NCBI GenBank assembly: GCA_023430845.1
Contig: JAEYYJ010000240.1
Coordinates: forward strand, 1-6,857
Reading direction: 5' to 3'
Source: Pseudomonadota bacterium
GTDB lineage: Bacteria; Pseudomonadota; Alphaproteobacteria; Rhizobiales; Hyphomicrobiaceae
Length of the DNA stretch: 6,857 nucleotides
Position 1 is the stretch's first letter. Each line of letters begins with the position of its first letter. A program made the translations under genes and the position numbers. Under the pieces are notes generated by a model that searched no databases, was not told the DNA's origin, and saw nothing but the letters and a program-made list of their open reading frames with translations. This document shows positions 5,238-6,857 of the stretch, one piece after another.

Positions 5238-6692
5238 GTGCCCGTCAATGTCTCGTTCCTGCAGGAACTGCTCACGACCGTCGCCGAGCAGGGCCGCCAG
5301 TATCTGCCGCGCGCACTCCTCGGCAATGGTCCCGACGAGGACATCACCGCGCTCTCGGCGGCTCTCATGTCCGGGCGCGGCGAAGCCTCGGGCGTTGCCA
5401 TCGCGCGGCGCATTCTCGACGATTACCGCAAGCTCGATGCGGACCATCGCCGCACGTTCTTCCGCTATCTCGTCGATCACATCCGGCCCGACGAGCGCGA
5501 GGTGGAGCAGGCCGCCTCGGCCTATGTCGCCGCTCCCGGGGACTCGACGCTGAAGGCGCTCCAGCACGCAGTCGAGAGCCCGCGCCAGGAATTTTTCCGC
5601 CGACTGAACCTCGCGCCGGGCGCCACTGCCGAGATCGTCGCCATGCGCCGCGATCTCCTGCGACTGCCGAAGTCCGAGCCTGCACTCGGCGCGCTCGACA
5701 CCGACCTCATGCACCTCCTGCACTCGTGGTTCAACCGCGGCTTCCTGGTGCTGAAGCGCATCGACTGGCAGACGCCGGCTGCCATTCTCGAGAAGCTCAT
5801 CCAGTACGAGGCTGTGCACGAGATCAAAGGCTTCGACGACCTGCGCCGTCGGCTCGATCCGGCCGACCGACGCTGCTTCGGCTTCTTCCATCCCTCGCTC
5901 GTCGATGAGCCGCTGATCTTCGTCGAAGTCGCACTCATGGGCGACATTCCGGCGAACATCCATTCCGTGCTCGGCGAAGCGCGCAAGAACGGCAATGACA
6001 CGCCGCCGCCGACAACGGCCGTCTTCTACTCGATCTCGAATTGCCAGGAAGGCCTAAAGGGCATTTCCTTCGGCAACTTCCTGATCAAGCAGGTCGTTGA
6101 GGATCTCGCGCGCGAGCAGCCGCAGCTCAAGACGTTCGTCACGCTCTCACCCGTGCCGACCTTCGCCCGCTGGCTGGACCGCATCATGGCCGACGACCAG
6201 GAGGGTGTCGTGACGGAGGCGGATCGCGAAGTGCTGCAGACGCTGCGCAATCCGGGTTGGATCGAGGATGAGGAGGAGGGCGAGGCTCTGCGCGCCTCGT
6301 TGCTGGCGCTTGCAGCCCACTACTTCCTCGTGGCCAAGGCGGCCGACGGGCGTCCAGTTGATCCGGTCGCGCGCTTTCATCTCGGCAATGGTGCCCGTCT
6401 CGAGCGCATCAACTGGCTCGGCGACGTCTCGGAGAAGGGCTTGCGCGAGGCGCACGGCCTCATGGTCAACTACCGCTACGACCTCAAGGAGATCGAGCGC
6501 AATCACGAGGCTTACGCCAATGAGGGCGAGGTCGCGGCTTCGCGCGCCGTGCGCCAGCTCGCACGGCCTCCCGCCAAAGCCAAGCCGAAGCTCCCCACAC
6601 CGAAGGCCCTCCTCCAGCTCCCGCTCCGCGATCGGGCATCCGACGCGGCAGCCGAGGTCAAAACGCGGAGCGGCGAGGAAAAGGAAAGCTGA
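5238..6692 (+). CDS. Malonyl-CoA decarboxylase
   Basis: This 484-residue enzyme converts malonyl-CoA to acetyl-CoA and CO2, clearing malonyl-CoA derived from malonate or fatty-acid metabolism. The N-terminal part (to about 185) is the helical domain. The C-terminal part (about 190-425) is the GNAT-like catalytic domain, with FYSISNCQEGLKGISFGNFL (263-282), TLSPVPTF (302-309) and ARFHLGNGARLERINWLGD (378-396). Ser304 and His381 correspond to the Ser-His dyad known from human and bacterial malonyl-CoA decarboxylases, so the enzyme looks active. The start is taken as GTG 5238: SFLQELLTTVAEQGRQYL matches the usual N-terminus, and GAGGTG precedes it. ATG 5160 would add 26 residues upstream of the likely transcription start. 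Residues 441-484 form a proline/lysine- then charge-rich tail outside the domain. Relatives sit in mat operons (matA), but no malonyl-CoA synthetase is seen here. Ends 3 bp before the convergent neighbour's stop. Confidence 0.95.
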   Translation: MPVNVSFLQELLTTVAEQGRQYLPRALLGNGPDEDITALSAALMSGRGEASGVAIARRILDDYRKLDADHRRTFFRYLVDHIRPDEREVEQAASAYVAAPGDSTLKALQHAVESPRQEFFRRLNLAPGATAEIVAMRRDLLRLPKSEPALGALDTDLMHLLHSWFNRGFLVLKRIDWQTPAAILEKLIQYEAVHEIKGFDDLRRRLDPADRRCFGFFHPSLVDEPLIFVEVALMGDIPANIHSVLGEARKNGNDTPPPTTAVFYSISNCQEGLKGISFGNFLIKQVVEDLAREQPQLKTFVTLSPVPTFARWLDRIMADDQEGVVTEADREVLQTLRNPGWIEDEEEGEALRASLLALAAHYFLVAKAADGRPVDPVARFHLGNGARLERINWLGDVSEKGLREAHGLMVNYRYDLKEIERNHEAYANEGEVAASRAVRQLARPPAKAKPKLPTPKALLQLPLRDRASDAAAEVKTRSGEEKES

Positions 6693-6695
6693 GAA

Positions 6696-6857
6696 CTACC
6701 ACCGCAGCGCAAATCGTCCGAGCAGCGCACCCACTACCACCGGGATTGCCATGCCGATCCCGTACCAGATCAGAACGAACGGCAGCGCCGTCTCTCCGCA
6801 CGACCATGCGTAGACGAAGGCGGCCGTGGCACCGGCCGTCAGGCCGGCAGCCGCACC
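6696..6857 (-). CDS. DUF1109/NrsF-like membrane anti-sigma protein, C-terminal end (partial)
   Basis: Only the final 53 residues are in the window; the gene continues to the right. Two hydrophobic segments are visible: residues 1-18 of the fragment (GLTAGATAAFVYAW) and 26-48 (LPFVLIWYGIGMAIPVVVGALLG), ending LGRFALRW. The pattern 'AGA..A..YA..C.E...PF..WY..GIA....GALLGR..LRW' is the characteristic end of DUF1109/NrsF proteins. These are six-helix inner-membrane proteins that hold an ECF sigma factor (SigF in Caulobacter) inactive until oxidative or metal stress. Here the cysteine in WSCGE (Cys20 of the fragment) is at the place of the 'HCPE' cysteine, with His replaced by Ser. An ECF sigma gene would be expected next to it outside the window. 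The call rests on a short fragment. Confidence 0.65.
   Translation of the reverse strand, partial: GAAAGLTAGATAAFVYAWSCGETALPFVLIWYGIGMAIPVVVGALLGRFALRW

Noticed and set aside
5040..5963. Long - strand open frame opposite the malonyl-CoA decarboxylase
   Set aside because: Antisense to a gene with intact catalytic motifs; the translation shows no domain and crosses the divergent promoter region.

Overview
The window is GC-rich, gene-dense bacterial chromosome. Strong G/C third-position preference, Shine-Dalgarno sequences of the GGAGG type, a TRAP transporter, a stand-alone malonyl-CoA decarboxylase and an NrsF/DUF1109-type anti-sigma tail all point to an alphaproteobacterium, probably of the Hyphomicrobiales (rhizobia and relatives). 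That placement is inference from gene content and composition, not a search result.

Layout, left to right. The 3' end of an L-asparaginase gene on + (1-105) converges on a three-gene tripartite TRAP transporter operon on - (118-3163). That operon is transcribed dctP (binding protein), dctQ (small membrane subunit), dctM (large permease), with an ATGA stop/start overlap between dctQ and dctM. Divergent from dctP, across a 146-bp gap, is an epoxide-hydrolase-like alpha/beta hydrolase on + (3310-4194), closed by a complex GC-rich terminator with a T-run (4208-4263). A metallo-beta-lactamase-fold gene resembling N-acyl-homoserine lactonases lies on - (4273-5070). Across a 167-bp gap that holds three perfect inverted repeats is the divergent malonyl-CoA decarboxylase gene on + (5238-6692). 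The window ends inside the C-terminus of a DUF1109/NrsF-like membrane anti-sigma protein on - (6696-6857).

Taken together this looks like a carboxylate-uptake and small-molecule catabolism neighbourhood: a TRAP importer for an organic acid, two hydrolytic enzymes with unassigned substrates, and malonyl-CoA breakdown to acetyl-CoA and CO2. In Sinorhizobium a TRAP system (MatPQM) and malonyl-CoA decarboxylase (MatA) share a malonate operon. Here they are in separate transcription units and no malonyl-CoA synthetase is visible, so a malonate link is only a hypothesis.

I found no RNA gene, CRISPR array, insertion sequence or phage element, and no wholly new system. The most worthwhile items are the palindrome-rich divergent promoter before the decarboxylase, the unusual nucleophile neighbourhood of the alpha/beta hydrolase, and the lactonase-like enzyme with a possible Tyr-to-His change near the active site. 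No stretch over 300 bases lacks a gene.
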